DNA of 64,000 nucleotides from Porogramme epimiltina (taxonomy: Eukaryota > Basidiomycota > Agaricomycetes > Polyporales > Polyporaceae), in the NCBI GenBank assembly GCA_900155495.1, contig FTLJ01000198.1, positions 1 through 64,000 of the forward strand. The letters are read 5' to 3'. The position numbers were made by a program, and so were the translations under genes. Under the pieces are notes generated by a model, which saw nothing but the letters and a program-made list of their open reading frames with translations, was not told where the DNA came from and made no database searches. Shown here one piece after another: positions 11,042 to 22,333 of this stretch (position 1 is its first letter; the number at the start of each line of letters is the position of its first letter).

Positions 11042-13234
11042 TCACACCGTAAGGTTCATTCGTTTCAACAAGGCGAAGGTCTCCATTTGCTTCCAAACAG
11101 TATCCCAGAACCCGTGTCCTGCAAGCTTGGCCGGTCCGATGAACGGGTCGTCATCATCTTCGACTATAGGATCTTCCCCAGCGCCCTCGCCCGTTACATG
11201 CATTTGTTCGGAGGCGGTCTCTATCGAGGCACTGGCAGGAAGTGGCGGCGGTGGGAGGGGCGGGGTTCCGTCTTCGCCATCGACCGCCATCGCCTCGTCC
11301 TCACCGTCCCAGTCCTGTGGAGGCTGCGGAAACGGCAACCTTGCCTCTACGCTGCTGGAGGGGAGGTTCGGGAACAGCGTCGTGAGGCTCCGCGCCACCA
11401 CTACGCTGCCCTCATGGTCGTACTCGCGGACGAGTGAGTAGCAGAGGTCGATGGAGTGCAGGCGGCCATTAGGCGGGACCGGGCCCGCGCTCGCGAGGTC
11501 ATCATGCGTACAGTCGAGCGAGAGGGACACGTTGCGGAGGCACGGGCATGAGCGCACCAGGGCTCCAAGCCCCGCGAACGTCAACGACGGAGGTCTAACG
11601 CCAGGGACCACGACTCTCGCAATAGCGAGGTATTCCAGCTTCGGCCACGCGCTGCCAAGGTATGCAAGGTCGGCGTTCGTGATTTCGTATGTGCCAGTGA
11701 GGCCGATGTCGAATTCTGTCAAGGCGGAGAAGACCTCGAGCGGGTACAAGTCGGTCCCGAGAACCGGGCGTTCGGCGCGGATGCCTGCGCGGCAGTTGTC
11801 GAAGATGAGGAGCCATTCGAGGGACGTGGGAGAGCAGGAGGTCGCGAGGGTGGAGGTGAATGCGTGGAGCTCGCCGGGGAGAGGGCGATCGGTGCACGCC
11901 AGCAGTAAACCCTCGAGTTTGCAGAAGCCCCACGAGAGGAAGAGGCCGGTGGCACATGCGAGAGAGGGGAGGTCGAGTTTGAGATGAGTGAGAGCAGGGA
12001 ACGATACTGGGGCGGGCACCCGAGTGATCCACGAATTGTCTTGTGAGGATAGGGACATACGCGTTTCCTTCAGTGTCGGGATGGATGCGAGGTAAATGAG
12101 GTCTTCTTCGTCCCAGTCTCGAAGATCCACGTCAAACACACGCAGGTCCTTTGCGGCGTGCAGAAAAGTCTGCAGCGCCTCCTTGAGGCCATCGAATTGC
12201 TCCGTGTTAATGGTGATCTCCTTGCAATTTGGACACTGCTCTAGCACAGCCTTGAGCGTCGACACGATGTACATGTCGTCAGCAAAGGATGGGATCTCTG
12301 GAGCAGGTCGTGGAGGGCGTGGCGCCGGATTCGCAGCTTCCGCATTCTGTCCCGCAGCTGGGGGGTTGGCAGCCGGGGGAGGACCCATTCCAGGAAAGAG
12401 CTCTTCAGGGTCGTCGAGAGGCGGCGCTGCAGCAGGGTCTGCGACTGCGGCTTCCGCCTGTCCATCTTCCTCTCCGTCATCGGATCCTTCCCCGTTCTCA
12501 TCCTGCTCTGCGGCGACGGGGGCATTCGGATCTGGTTCCGGCGGAGGACTTGGGAGGGGATCCCACCTCCCCGATTGGTGTATTCCCAGGTCACGGAGGT
12601 CGAGCTGGAGGCTCACGAGTGGCGAGTTGAGGAATATGAAAAGGTGAAAGTGTATCTGCATGTAGAAGTCCTGTGTAGTCCAACGGATCCGCCGCACGTT
12701 TGGTACCAGCTCGAATGGGAGGCGCACGACGCAGAGTGAGGTGAACGTCTCCAGAGTCACGTCACCGACACGCCACCTGATTTCTCCCATGGTTGAACTG
12801 TCAGGAAGGAAGGGATCATAACCTAGCTCCCGAATCTTCGCAGCGTAGTAGTCGAAGCGGTCCCAGTCGGTCGGGAGCAGTACGCGTCTCATGCCCTGCG
12901 GACGTAGTGGAATTTAGGCGCCGTGTGGCGGGACGGTTTCGACGGTAGAATGAGGAGCACTTACAATGAGAAGTTGTCCACACCCGTCGGGCCCAACATA
13001 GTGACCGTCATATTCGGACCATGAGTCTTCAGGTAGCGTTCTGAGCAGATTGTGAATCGTCAGTTGTCTCCGCCACAATTGATCCAGTGCGGGGTCGAGG
13101 AAGGCCTTGCATGTGAGGGCGAGGGCAAGGACGCTCAGGAGATTAAGCCGCCGCCCCGATACCTGGGCGTTGGCCCAGTAGGTAGCAATGGCTATCTGCG
13201 AAAGGATTTCGGGACTTCGTAAGATTGTCTCCAT
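11042..13234 (-). CDS. F-box/LRR-like protein
   Basis: This is probably a substrate receptor of an SCF ubiquitin ligase. The 707-aa model has exons 13234-12965 and 12895-11042, with a 69-nt GTAAGT..GCAG intron. It starts METILRSPEILSQIAIA, and an upstream in-frame ATG at 13315 is possible. Residues 1-60 resemble the degenerate basidiomycete F-box (LLSVLALALTCKAFLDPALDQLWRR). The motif that follows, GMRRVLLPTDWDRFDYYAAK, is typical of this family. The middle carries an acidic, Pro- and Ala-rich insert of about 80 residues. The rest has leucine-rich stretches such as VSLQLDLRDLG, EYLAIARVVVPG and LRNVSLSLDCT, which would form LRR-like repeats. The C-terminus is again Pro-rich and acidic. The substrate is unknown. 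Confidence 0.75.
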
Positions 13235-13315
13235 GAAGGCGATCGGCGCTACAGGCACTCGTGACCTGGAGTGGGCAGGAGGCGAGTGCGATATCGCGTT
13301 GATACGAAAACTCAT

Positions 13316-14283
13316 TAAGTGGTATCGCGTGTCTGAATGATGTCTACTCACCGCTGAGATGGTGTACTGAAGCAAGGGATACTGGGCTCCTCTCCGAGCA
13401 CCCTCCCTCGCATTTATTGTCCATGCCACAGCCTTCTAGTGGTAGCCGAAGTCCCAACATAGCAAGGCTTTAGGGACGACAGGACTTCTTCCTGAGAAGA
13501 TGCGCCCACAAGACCGTGCCGATTGATAGTGCCGTTGTCCTGTCATAAAATGAAGGGTAGTGAGCATTTGAACGGAAGGAACATGACGGCCTCGAGGCAC
13601 CTCGGTAAGGAATGTAACTGGGTTCTCGTGCAAGGCGGTCCCTTGATACGAGCTTCTTGTATATTTCGAAACCTACTATAGTAGCTGTTCTGGCGGAAAT
13701 ACTAACACTCGCACTGGGTGAGAGTTCGTGCAAGGGCGAGGCATTGTTATCGCTCGAGGATGGTGGAGGAGAAAGACTAAGGGTTACTGTATGTATTTAC
13801 ATTGGTTCAATTTGATTAACAGATGCCAGAGACTAGTGTAGTAGGGTTAGGGTTAGGCCCAACTTCCGACAAAAAAGAGGGCCTGCCCAGCCCGAGGGCC
13901 GAAGCAGGACAGGGAAATATTGAGACGGTGCACGAGCCGAAGCCCGTACAAACCGCGGGTGCCCCCTGGGGACATGGTCGCCGTGCTATGAGAGGCCCCC
14001 ACGGCCCAAAGACCCTAGACATGAAGGGGCCCGAGCCATCAAGGTAAGTATGAGTTGTTACGAAGCCTGGACGTGGCTTTTATACGGAGGCGGAGGGCGC
14101 ACGGACCAGGTGCAATATTTGATACGCGAGGGGGGGCGCACCGCGGCGTGCTCTGAGCGCTGATCGTTGTAGCCGGAGGGCCGAGACTGCACAAGCACCG
14201 CCAAAGGATGATGAATCTCTTCGTTCCAATCTACATACAAGTACACGGGTTACTTCTTTCCTCTACGCATGTTAGACGCACAC
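13316..14283. other. spacer with telomere-like hexamers
   Basis: This is the promoter side of the F-box gene and the 3' flank of the aldo-keto reductase. No gene is supported. Two TTAGGG hexamers occur near 13840-13856. Confidence 0.45.
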
Positions 14284-15320
14284 TCAGTCATCGAGCCACT
14301 TTAACTGGTGAAACGCGCGCGTCATTAGAGGAACAAGATAATGGTGGCACTTCCGACTTACGAATACACGCTCATGGTGACCGGACCCTGCCTTGGCAAT
14401 CGCCTCAACCTCGTCGGGCGTAAGATCCGGGAGGTACTGCGTGGCGAGATACTCCTTTATACGTTCTTCCTTGGAGCTTGTGCTAATGGACACGAGGTAA
14501 GCACTCCGGATGTCCAAGCTACAGACGCGATGAACTAACGTGATTTCGACGACATTTTGCGCCTTCAGCCACAACCCGAGGACCTGGCCAGCTGAAACTG
14601 ATTTTCCAGAGTCCTTTTCAAGGCGCTGTCGGATGTTCTCCACGACCGGATCGACGGGCCCGCCGGGTTTGCGAACGATCGGCGTGAGGCCGCCGTATGA
14701 AGCGATTACGATGTTGTGCTTCTTCGCGAACTCTACAATTGGCTTTGCCCAGTCGTAGAGGTACGGGTGGTACTCGATCTGGCTTTCGGCTTCAGCGCAC
14801 ATGCCGACGAGCCGTCGTATACCGCAATCGTACGCACCTGGTTCACAGCGGGGATGACGGTTGCGCCAGGGAGGATCTCTTCGAAGTCGCTCACGCGGAA
14901 GTTCGATACCCCGATGCTCTTCGTGAGCCCCTCCTTCTGGAGAGCCTCAATCTCCTTCCAGACCTGCGGTAGGCGGCCTGTATGGTGGATGGGCATGTGG
15001 ATGAGGAAGAGGTCGACGTAGTCGAGCTGGAGCTTCTTCAGCGACTCGACGAGCGTGTCGCGCACGGTCTGGCCCTCGGGCACCTTGGCCAGCTTCGTCG
15101 TTACGAAGAGGTCCGCACGGGGCTTGCCCGACGCGGCGATCGCGGCGCCGAGCGAGTCCTCGTTGCCGTATATCTGCGCACCGTCGAGGTGCACGACGCC
15201 GCACGCCAGCGCGGTCGCGACCTGCGCCTGGGCGTCCTTCTGGTAGAGCGCGGTGCCCGTGCCGAACCCGAGCCAAGGGATCTGGTTGCCGTCGTTCAGG
15301 GTGATGCGGGGGATGGACAT
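14284..15320 (-). CDS. aldo-keto reductase (AKR3-like)
   Basis: This is an NADPH-dependent carbonyl reductase with a TIM-barrel fold, probably cytosolic. The 287-aa model has four exons: 15320-14838, 14778-14540, 14482-14362 and 14304-14284. All introns are 57-59 nt, GT-AG and in frame. The catalytic tetrad is visible: Asp and Tyr in HLDGAQIYGNE, Lys in VTTKLAKVPEG and His in LFLIHMPIH. The AKR signature block SIGVSNFRVSDFEEIL and the strand VIPAVNQ/IEYHPYL follow, as expected. The C-terminus (ERVF/LKWLDD) is made by a short last exon whose upstream intron is a multiple of three, so retention would also stay open. The start at MSIPRITLNDG is preferred because a TATA-like run lies just upstream. 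An earlier ATG at 15404 would add an Arg-rich leader. Confidence 0.85.
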
Positions 15321-15402
15321 GGTGCTTCGCAAGACGAGGGGGGTGGGGCTGCGGCGAGGCTGGGAGGCAGAGCGACGGAAGAGTGCTCGGAGGGTTGTGT
15401 GC

Positions 15403-15412
15403 ATATATATAC
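15403..15412 (-). promoter_or_regulatory. TATA-like run upstream of the aldo-keto reductase
   Basis: An alternating AT run (TATATAT) lies about 85 bases upstream of the ATG at 15320 and overlaps the alternative ATG at 15404. If it is the TATA box, transcription would start downstream of 15404 and the shorter protein is made. Confidence 0.35.
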
Positions 15413-16154
15413 AAAGCCTAATACCTACTAGAGCAGTTGCCAGAGTTGATAAGGCTTTATATATCCGCCCGGGCCGCCAAATGCACACGCTTTGTCACCA
15501 ATGAAGCATACTCTCTCATGTCGTGCTCTTGAATATGATGACGAGCACGCGACCGCATCTTGGGGCTGCCGTGTGGGTGATCGTGAGCCGGGAGAGAGAA
15601 GTGCGTACGTGAGAATCAGAGTTTATGCTGCACACACATCATTGGTTTCATATAACCATCATCCGCGCCAGCAATGGTGAAGCATAGTTAGGGGTACAAC
15701 GCAGTTCATCTCCAAGAGCAAGACCCAGCAGGGATTGCGGCAAGTACCCTGCAGGTGGTAGATCTAGATCGGTTTATCCGGAAACCAGAGAAGTCATACA
15801 CTTAGGCACCTTTGATGACGACATCAACGATCGCGGCAAGGTTCCGGCCACTATGCTTTCAGATTCAACCCGCGCTAGGTAGTCAACACTGTATCATCCT
15901 CGTATCACATCCTTACTTTCAACTAGTCTCGTGCCAAGACCCTCCACGTGTGGAGGGATTTGTGTGCAAGCAGAGGGATTTGTGCCGAACCTAACTTTCA
16001 ACGTCCTATCGACAGCGGCCCAGAGTTATACAAACACAAATGGAATGTCTCGATCGCAACATTGTACGAGTGTGCGTGCGAGACTGCGAGTACATCATGA
16101 CCATCCCAACGACCGTACATGCCATGACTTGGATTCCTGATATCTGTGGACAAT

Positions 16155-17717
16155 TTAGAAGACGCCGAAGTAGGCGGAATAGCCTGGCCATTCCTGGAAG
16201 CGAGCGGTGAGCAAGACAATAGTATAAGTCAGTGGGCTGATCCTACCGAAAACTTGCAGGTTTGAGGTCTAAGCAACAAATGGAACATTCAGCAGACATG
16301 GGAGAGAGACGAATACCCGGGACGCACTCGAAGAATTTGATCTTGCCGTGATCGTTCTCGTCGATCGTCCAATTATACGCGTGAGCCTGGCCTTGGCCGT
16401 TCCGGCCGAACATGACACCACAAAGGATGGCAAAGCCCTACAGATACCGCGGGGCATGTTTTCCTTTCAGACTCCCTAGCTTACGAAATGAAAACACGTA
16501 CATCTGCCTTGAAATGTTCGTCACCCCACTTGGCTACTTCGGCTTTGTAGACTGCGAAAATGTCAGTATCGAATACTTGTTATGTTATACATAAGTCGAC
16601 TCACCGAAGGCGAAGTCATCGCAGTCGAAGATCTCAGGACGCCACTTTCGGCTCTGCAATCCGGACTTGCGCCAGATCTCTTCGAGGTGCTCAGAGCTCA
16701 AGATCAGGTACCTATAACAACCTCCGAGCTATAATCAAGGAGAGGGTGAGACAGCGATTGCACTCACAATCCATCCGCCATGTAGCTCTTAAAGTCCTGC
16801 CCGAGGTGAGGGTTGCTGATCAAACTGGTGTGTACGCCACCACCGCGGAGGCTCTGAGGCCTGAAAGACCAGTGCTGATGTCCGAGGGAAGTCCCGTCTT
16901 CCCAAGACCCTGGCCACCCAACGATGCTGGTACTGCCGTCTACGTCTGATCTGTGTCTCCATTTAAGCATCAATTGCCAATTTACTGGGATATGAAACAT
17001 ACCCGTTTAACAGGTCAACGAAAGCTAGCATCGCTCAGTCAGAACATATGTCAGACTATCACTGGCTATGCAGGAGGCTTACTCTGTGTCGCCTTGTTCT
17101 GGATCCTTTGGACTCGGTCAGTTTGATCAAGTCTTGCATCGCACAGACTGGGACGTACTTCCAAAATCCGGTACCAGATGTTTCTTTCTTGATGATCCAC
17201 TTCTGGTTCTCTCCTGGGTCCGTCTTGTGGAACCCGATAATCAACGTGCCTTTAGCCGCGGAACCTGAAAAGATCAAACCCAGTAAGCGATATACAACGG
17301 AATTACTAGAGCGACTCACTCCCAGTGAGGTCCATGTAAGTGCCCGAGACGATGTTACGGATACGGTAGGTGTTGACTTCGTTGGGAACAGACATGACGA
17401 ACCACATGTGGTCGATGTAATCATCGTTGAGGTTCCAAGGAACCGTCGGCGTGCCTGTGGAACGCCGTTTGAGCGAAACACGTGCCGGATGGGATAGTAT
17501 CGCATGCATACCGTCTGCATTAGAACCTATAGCAATCGAGGATCCGGGTTAGTGGTTATAGCAATGCGCATGGTACTTATAGACTACCTTTTGCGAGTGC
17601 AATGCGCACGGGAACGTGGCCATGCTCGATGCGGTCTACATGAGCCAATTAGCCACAGAAATGGGAGGGGAAAAACGGAAGAAGGGACAAACAGATGCCG
17701 TCTCCAGTGAAAGTCAT
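16155..17717 (-). CDS. MOA-like chimerolectin, copy 1 (beta-trefoil + papain-like domain)
   Basis: This belongs to the family of Marasmius oreades agglutinin, a Gal-binding ricin-B-type lectin fused to a calcium-dependent cysteine-protease domain and thought to deter nematodes. Thirteen short exons add up to 294 aa, almost exactly the family length. Exon 1 is 17717-17693 (MTFTGDGI, splicing to give GIYRI). Trefoil repeat cores are visible as HMWFV, QKWII and QHWSF, with SGTYMDL between them. The C-terminal domain retains the three catalytic positions: Cys in FDCDDFAF, His in AHAYNW, and Glu in KFFEPQT, which is made by splicing from GTGCGT at about 16328. The protein ends GYSAYFGVF with the stop at 16155. 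There is no signal peptide, as is usual for cytosolic mushroom lectins. It looks intact and is the copy most like a functional enzyme. Confidence 0.85.
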
Positions 17718-19100
17718 GTTGAATGTCGAGGTAGATAGTAGTTGGTGGGCGGGTACTAGCTTGAGTCTGCAGCTCGACTCTCTCGAGGGGCTCTTATATA
17801 GAGAGGCCCAGACAAAATTTCTGTTATACATCTGTCAATCCTAGAGAACGAGGTGAGTACTTCCATTCCCTTGTCTCCCAGTAGTGTGATACCTACCCCT
17901 TCCGTGTTGTCTGGGTCCGCTTAGGCGTAGGCTCTAATGAGACATGTGCCCTTCTCTCCCGTACACGCGCGTTGCGTGTGCGACGTTCGGGAGGGCCGCC
18001 TAGCCACTCTCGAGAGCGTGACCGCCCTTCTAATGCCGGCTGGAACCTCTCTTCGGCGCGCCCACGTAGAATTTGTATCTTGGGGTGGTCTAGCGGGACA
18101 GCAGATGTGAATACTTCCATTCCTTCTTCGCCTGGTAGTGACATATCGTATTAGCGGTTAACCCCGTGCTTTCGAGGTGCCCTCCGCGTAGATCCTGGTG
18201 GCATGCGTTCCATTCCTGCGCCCACGCATGTTGGATGCGCAAGTCCTAGGTGGGCCTGGCTATCCCGAGAATATCATCGCGCTTCCATTCCTAGTGGGAG
18301 CTCGGAGTTTTGGTCAACCGCTGTTTGTTTCTGAGCTCCCACACAGGTTACCAGGGCCAAAGTTACGTATACACATAGAAGGTCGTCTGCGTAACACGGG
18401 CATTAGCAACCTTGGCACGAAATGTCGGTTTCCGGGGCTTACCAGACTCACCAACGGTGATGGCATATTCAGTAGATCATCTGGACACTAGGATTCTGAC
18501 CGAATCAAATGCCAACTGTGAAAATGGGGGCTATGGTCATAGTCAAGAGTGTGCGCGGCGCCTGTTGTGCTCGACCACGAGCTCGAGCTCAGGGAGATGA
18601 CAGCCGGAGACTTGAGATTTGCGGACGGAGGTGACGTATCCGTAATGCATCCCTGCTTGACCAGTAGAAGGGGGTACGGAATTCCTCGTCGGAGAGACGA
18701 AGAGGCCGGCGAGGGGCGTTCCGCTATGCAGATTGCCCAAATGCGCGCTATTGGAATTCGAAGTAAGTAGTCAACCATAACTTGTGATTGTCAGGACTAT
18801 GCCAACGGGTCCGAGCAATTTGATCGTGACCGCGCGTGCCCCCTACGGGCGTAGGTGGGTGGGACGAGGCTGAATGCCATATCATACACGAAGTTGTGAA
18901 GACCAGCAAATCTCAGGATGATGGATGGATGACGTTGCGCGATACTGGTCATCATGCATCATGCCCAGGGGCCAGCTAGCCTGCGGGAGGCAAGGTTAGG
19001 GTTAGGGCCTCGCCCCAGGCTTGCCTCATCCCATAACCATCCCGGGCCGCCGCCGTTTACACGTCAACATGCCCCCTGTACGTGAATAGATTAAATGGAT
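17718..19100. other. unit-1 spacer
   Basis: Only weak similarity to the matching spacers in units 2 and 3 can be followed. It contains two TTAGGG hexamers near 18994-19008. Open frames such as 18549-18770 have no recognisable motif. Confidence 0.4.
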
Positions 19101-19146
19101 AAGGAACCCCCATCTCATGACTGGTATTGGAAATTAGAAGACCATA

Positions 19147-19417
19147 GAGCCGTCATGCCAGACAGAAGGTATGCAGCGAACCTCCCTCGAAGTTTATCGA
19201 CTTACGTCCCGCCGGCCCCTCCAAAGCTTGTTCGCTGCAGTCGTGCCTCAACAAGAACACGTATAACCCTGAGAGGTGTGAACAGCACGTAAGGAGGTTG
19301 TACCGATGCTGCTGGACGATGTACCAAGAGACGGCTGGGACGGGGGAGTCTACCGCGTGCCCTATGCAGAGCGTCGTGCGGAGGTGGCTCGAAACCCACG
19401 GAGAGGCTGTTAAATAA
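19147..19417 (+). CDS. CMC4-like twin-cysteine protein, unit-1 copy (start unresolved)
   Basis: CMC4 is a small CHCH protein imported into the mitochondrial intermembrane space by the Mia40 pathway. The last exon is 19227-19417. It is preceded by an exon ending at 19168 and a 58-nt GTATGC...AAAG intron. Together they give SCQTEACSLQSCLNKNTYNP and then ERCEQHVRRLYRCC, followed by TACP. The Cys spacing (C-x4-C-x4-C-x10-C-x9-CC) matches CMC4 exactly. The frame is open to the stop at 19415-19417. No in-frame ATG precedes Cys1. At the position where Met is expected, the codon is ATA (ATA GAG CCG TCA TGC). Either there is an upstream mini-exon after ATTAG, or the start codon has been lost. Confidence 0.6.
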
Positions 19418-19513
19418 CAAGAATCTCCCCTCTTCCCTCTTGCGCCTACGTCTCAGCTCGCTCAACTCAAACCTACAACCATCCATCTTCCAAAGTAGCT
19501 GCGTGCAGATGCT

Positions 19514-20382
19514 TCAGAAAGGTGCCTCATCGAAGTCGCCTTCCACGGACTCCAAGTCGTCGTCACGGGCTCCATACCACACAGGGTTCGCGCCGGTGTT
19601 CTACGCACCGGCAGAGGGAGCGTGACGTCCCACAACTTGTCTGCAGCGCTCGCCGAAGGAGCGGGGCTCGGGGCGGCCGGGACATCCGGCCTGTCGGCCA
19701 CGGTGCTCCAGTCCTTGGGCTTCCCCCACGCCACCGCTGCGCCAGGCGCGGCCGTACGCGGAACCCAGGTTGGGCCCGCACCGGCCAGCGGGTCTTCGTC
19801 TGGGTCCACGGGGGAGGCTGTGTCCGTATCTGCGTCTGCGTCTGCGGCCGCCATCGGGTCCTTAGGGATAGGCCTGAGCGACGCGCTCGCGCCGGGGCGG
19901 AGGTGGGCAGGCATCGCAGGGAGAGGGCGCCTCGCTGCCACGCATTCGACACCTCCTTGACCTCCACGCCGCCCTCGCGCGCGTGGGCGGCGCGCGCCTT
20001 GCCCGTCACGCTCTGGATCCACGCTTCGCGCGCCTCCTCACGCTGGTGCATGCGCAGGTCGAGGATCGCGGTGCGCTTGCGCTCGGCGCAGATCTTGCAG
20101 ATGCCGGAGCTGCAGAGCGCGTCGTGCGCGATGCACTCCTCGGGGGCGCCCTCGTCGCGCGCGCCGTACCCCTCCCAGAGGGGCGCGCCGTCGGTGTCTT
20201 CGTCGGTCGACTCGCCAGACGGGAGGATGGGAGAGCGCGCGATGGAGACGGTGCGGGCCTTGGGGTGATTTGCACCGTGGAACGGGAGGATGGTGGTGTT
20301 CGGCCCGAGTGGGAGGCCCTGAGGTGGGGGCGGGGAGAACTCTGGGGATGAGCGGTAGGACAACGATGGTGTCAGGGTGTAC
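19514..20382 (-). pseudogene. truncated copy A of the 599-aa gene
   Basis: This matches the 3' exon of the intact gene at 28895-30812, including the CIAHDALCSSGICK block and PLWEGYGARD. It lacks the promoter and first exons because the duplication joins at GGGTGTAC. Two internal deletions break the frame: one after VEVKEVSNAW and one removing the penultimate segment before the stop. The Ser/Arg-rich stretch and the EGPDK repeats are also missing. It is not expected to make a protein. Confidence 0.8.
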
Positions 20383-20799
20383 TACACCATTGGTTTCATA
20401 TAACCCTCATCTGCGTCAGCAATTGTGGAGCATAGTCAGGGGTACAAAGCAATTCATCTCGAAGAGCAAGACCCAGCAGGGATTGCGGCAAGGACCGTGC
20501 AGGTGGTAGATCTAGATCGGTTTATCCGGAAACCAGAGAAGTCATATATTTAGGCACCTTTGATGACGACATCAACGATCGCGGCAAGGTTCCGGCGACT
20601 ATGCTTTCAAATTCAGCCCGCGCTAGGTAGTCAACATTGTATCATTCTCGCGTCACATCCTTACTTTCAACGTCCTATCAACAGCGGCCAAGAGTTATGC
20701 AAACGCAGGTGGACAGTCTCGATCGCGACATTGAAGACATCACGACCATCCCAACGACCGTATACATCATGACTTCGATTCCTGACATCCGTGGACAGT

Positions 20800-22333
20800 T
20801 TAGAAGACGCCAAAGTTTGCGGAGAAGCCCGGCTTTTCCTAGAAGCGGGCTGTGAGCAAGACATTAATATAAATCTATGTTGTCACCTTACCAAGAAGTC
20901 GCCGGTTTGAGGTCTTGATATCAGAATGGGACATTCAGCAAACATGAGAAAGGAATGGATCCGGAAACTGGGACGCACTCGAAGAACCTGATGGTGGAGT
21001 GGTTGTTCTCGTCAATCATCCAATTGTACGCGCTGTGTCCCTCATTCTGGCCACTTGTTCCAAACATGGCACCACAAAGCACGGAGAAACCCTACGGATA
21101 TCACAAGTCACATTTCCTTCCAGACTTCCTAGATTTCGGGAGAAAGACCACGCACATCTGCCTTGAAATTTGCGTCGCCCCACTTTGCAACCTCAGCTTT
21201 GTATACTGCGAAACAATCAATGCCAAAGACTCGCTCAATCATAGACGCACTCACCAAATGCGAAGCCATCACAGTCGAAGATGTCAAAACGACACTTCCG
21301 GCCCTGCAACCCGGAATTGTTCCAGATATCTTGTAGGCGCGCAGAGCTCAAGATCAAGTACCTAGACACCGCGAGCTATAATAAAGGAGAGGGCGAGGCA
21401 ATGACTACNNTAGGGGTTGGTCAATAAACTGGTGTGTATGTCGCCACCGCGGACGCTCTGGGGACTGAAAGACCAGTGTTGATGTCCAAGGGAAGGAGAC
21501 CCATCATCCCAAGACCCTGCCCATCCAACGATGCTGTTACTACCGTCTTTGTTTGACCTGTACCTCCACATGAGCCTTAATCAACGACACACTGAACCAG
21601 GAAACATACCCATATAACAGGTCGATGAAAGCTATCACCGCTCAGTCAGAATATGCGTCGGACTACTACTGACTCCGGAAGGCTTACTATTTGTCGCCTT
21701 GTTCTGGATCCTTTGCACGCGTTCAAATTTATCCTGTCTCGCACTACAAAGACTAGGACGTACTTCCAAAATCCGGTACCAGATGTCTCTTTCTTGATAA
21801 TCCACTGCTGGTTCTCTCCCGGGTTCGTCTTTTGGTACCCGATAACCAAAGTACCATTAGCGGGATTACCTGAAAAGAGCATAACCAGTAAGAGATATAT
21901 GGCGCAAGCATCTAGTACCAGAGCGACTTACTTTGTGTGAGGTCCATGTAAGTGCCTGATACGATGTTACGGATACGGTAGGTGTCGGCCTCATTGGGTA
22001 CAGATACGACGAGCCACATGTTGTAGAGATAGTCGTCGTTGAGGTTCCAAGGAACTAACGGTGTGCCTGTAAAGCGTCATTTAAGCGAAACATGCACCGA
22101 ATGTGATGGTACTGCACGCATACCGCTTACATCAGAACCTGTGACAGTCGACGATTTGAATTAGGGATTATAGTAACGCGCAGGGCGTTTGTAGACTCCT
22201 ACCTTTCGGAAGTGAAATGCGCACGGCAACGTGGCCATGATTAATGAGGTCTATGTGAGTCGGTAAGCCACAATAACGAAAGGAGACGGAACTGATGAGT
22301 GGACAAACAGATGCCGTCTCCAGTGAAGGACAT
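20800..22333 (-). CDS. MOA-like chimerolectin, copy 2 (assembly gap inside)
   Basis: Same architecture and intron positions as copy 1. It starts MSFTGDGI at 22333 and ends FSANFGVF with the stop at 20800. The trefoil part is readable (QHWSFSPQSVRGGD). Two Ns at 21409-21410 replace about 45 bases that copy 3 has at the same place, including the end of an exon and its splice donor. The gap therefore looks like an assembly artefact, not a natural deletion. The papain-like domain differs at key places. The active-site block reads FDCDGF in place of FDCDDF, and an extra Ser codon sits next to the catalytic His (GHSAYNW). Glu is kept in the FFE/PQTG junction. Lectin activity may persist, but protease activity is doubtful (inference). 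Confidence 0.75.
21409..21410. other. ambiguous bases (assembly gap)
   Basis: These two Ns are the only ambiguous bases I noticed. Alignment by eye to lectin copy 3 (26730-26790) suggests that about 45 bases are missing at this point. Confidence 0.9.

Larger units (their letters stand above)
15633..20382. repeat. tandem segmental duplication, unit 1
   Basis: This is the left-most of three tandem units. It starts with a block containing ATTGGTTTCATATAA and ends in the pseudogene copy at GGGTGTAC, where unit 2 begins with the same ATTGGTTTCATATAA block. It contains lectin copy 1, a CMC4-like gene and truncated pseudogene A. Its spacer (17.8-19.1 kb) is much diverged from the other units, which suggests this is the oldest duplicate. 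Confidence 0.8.
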
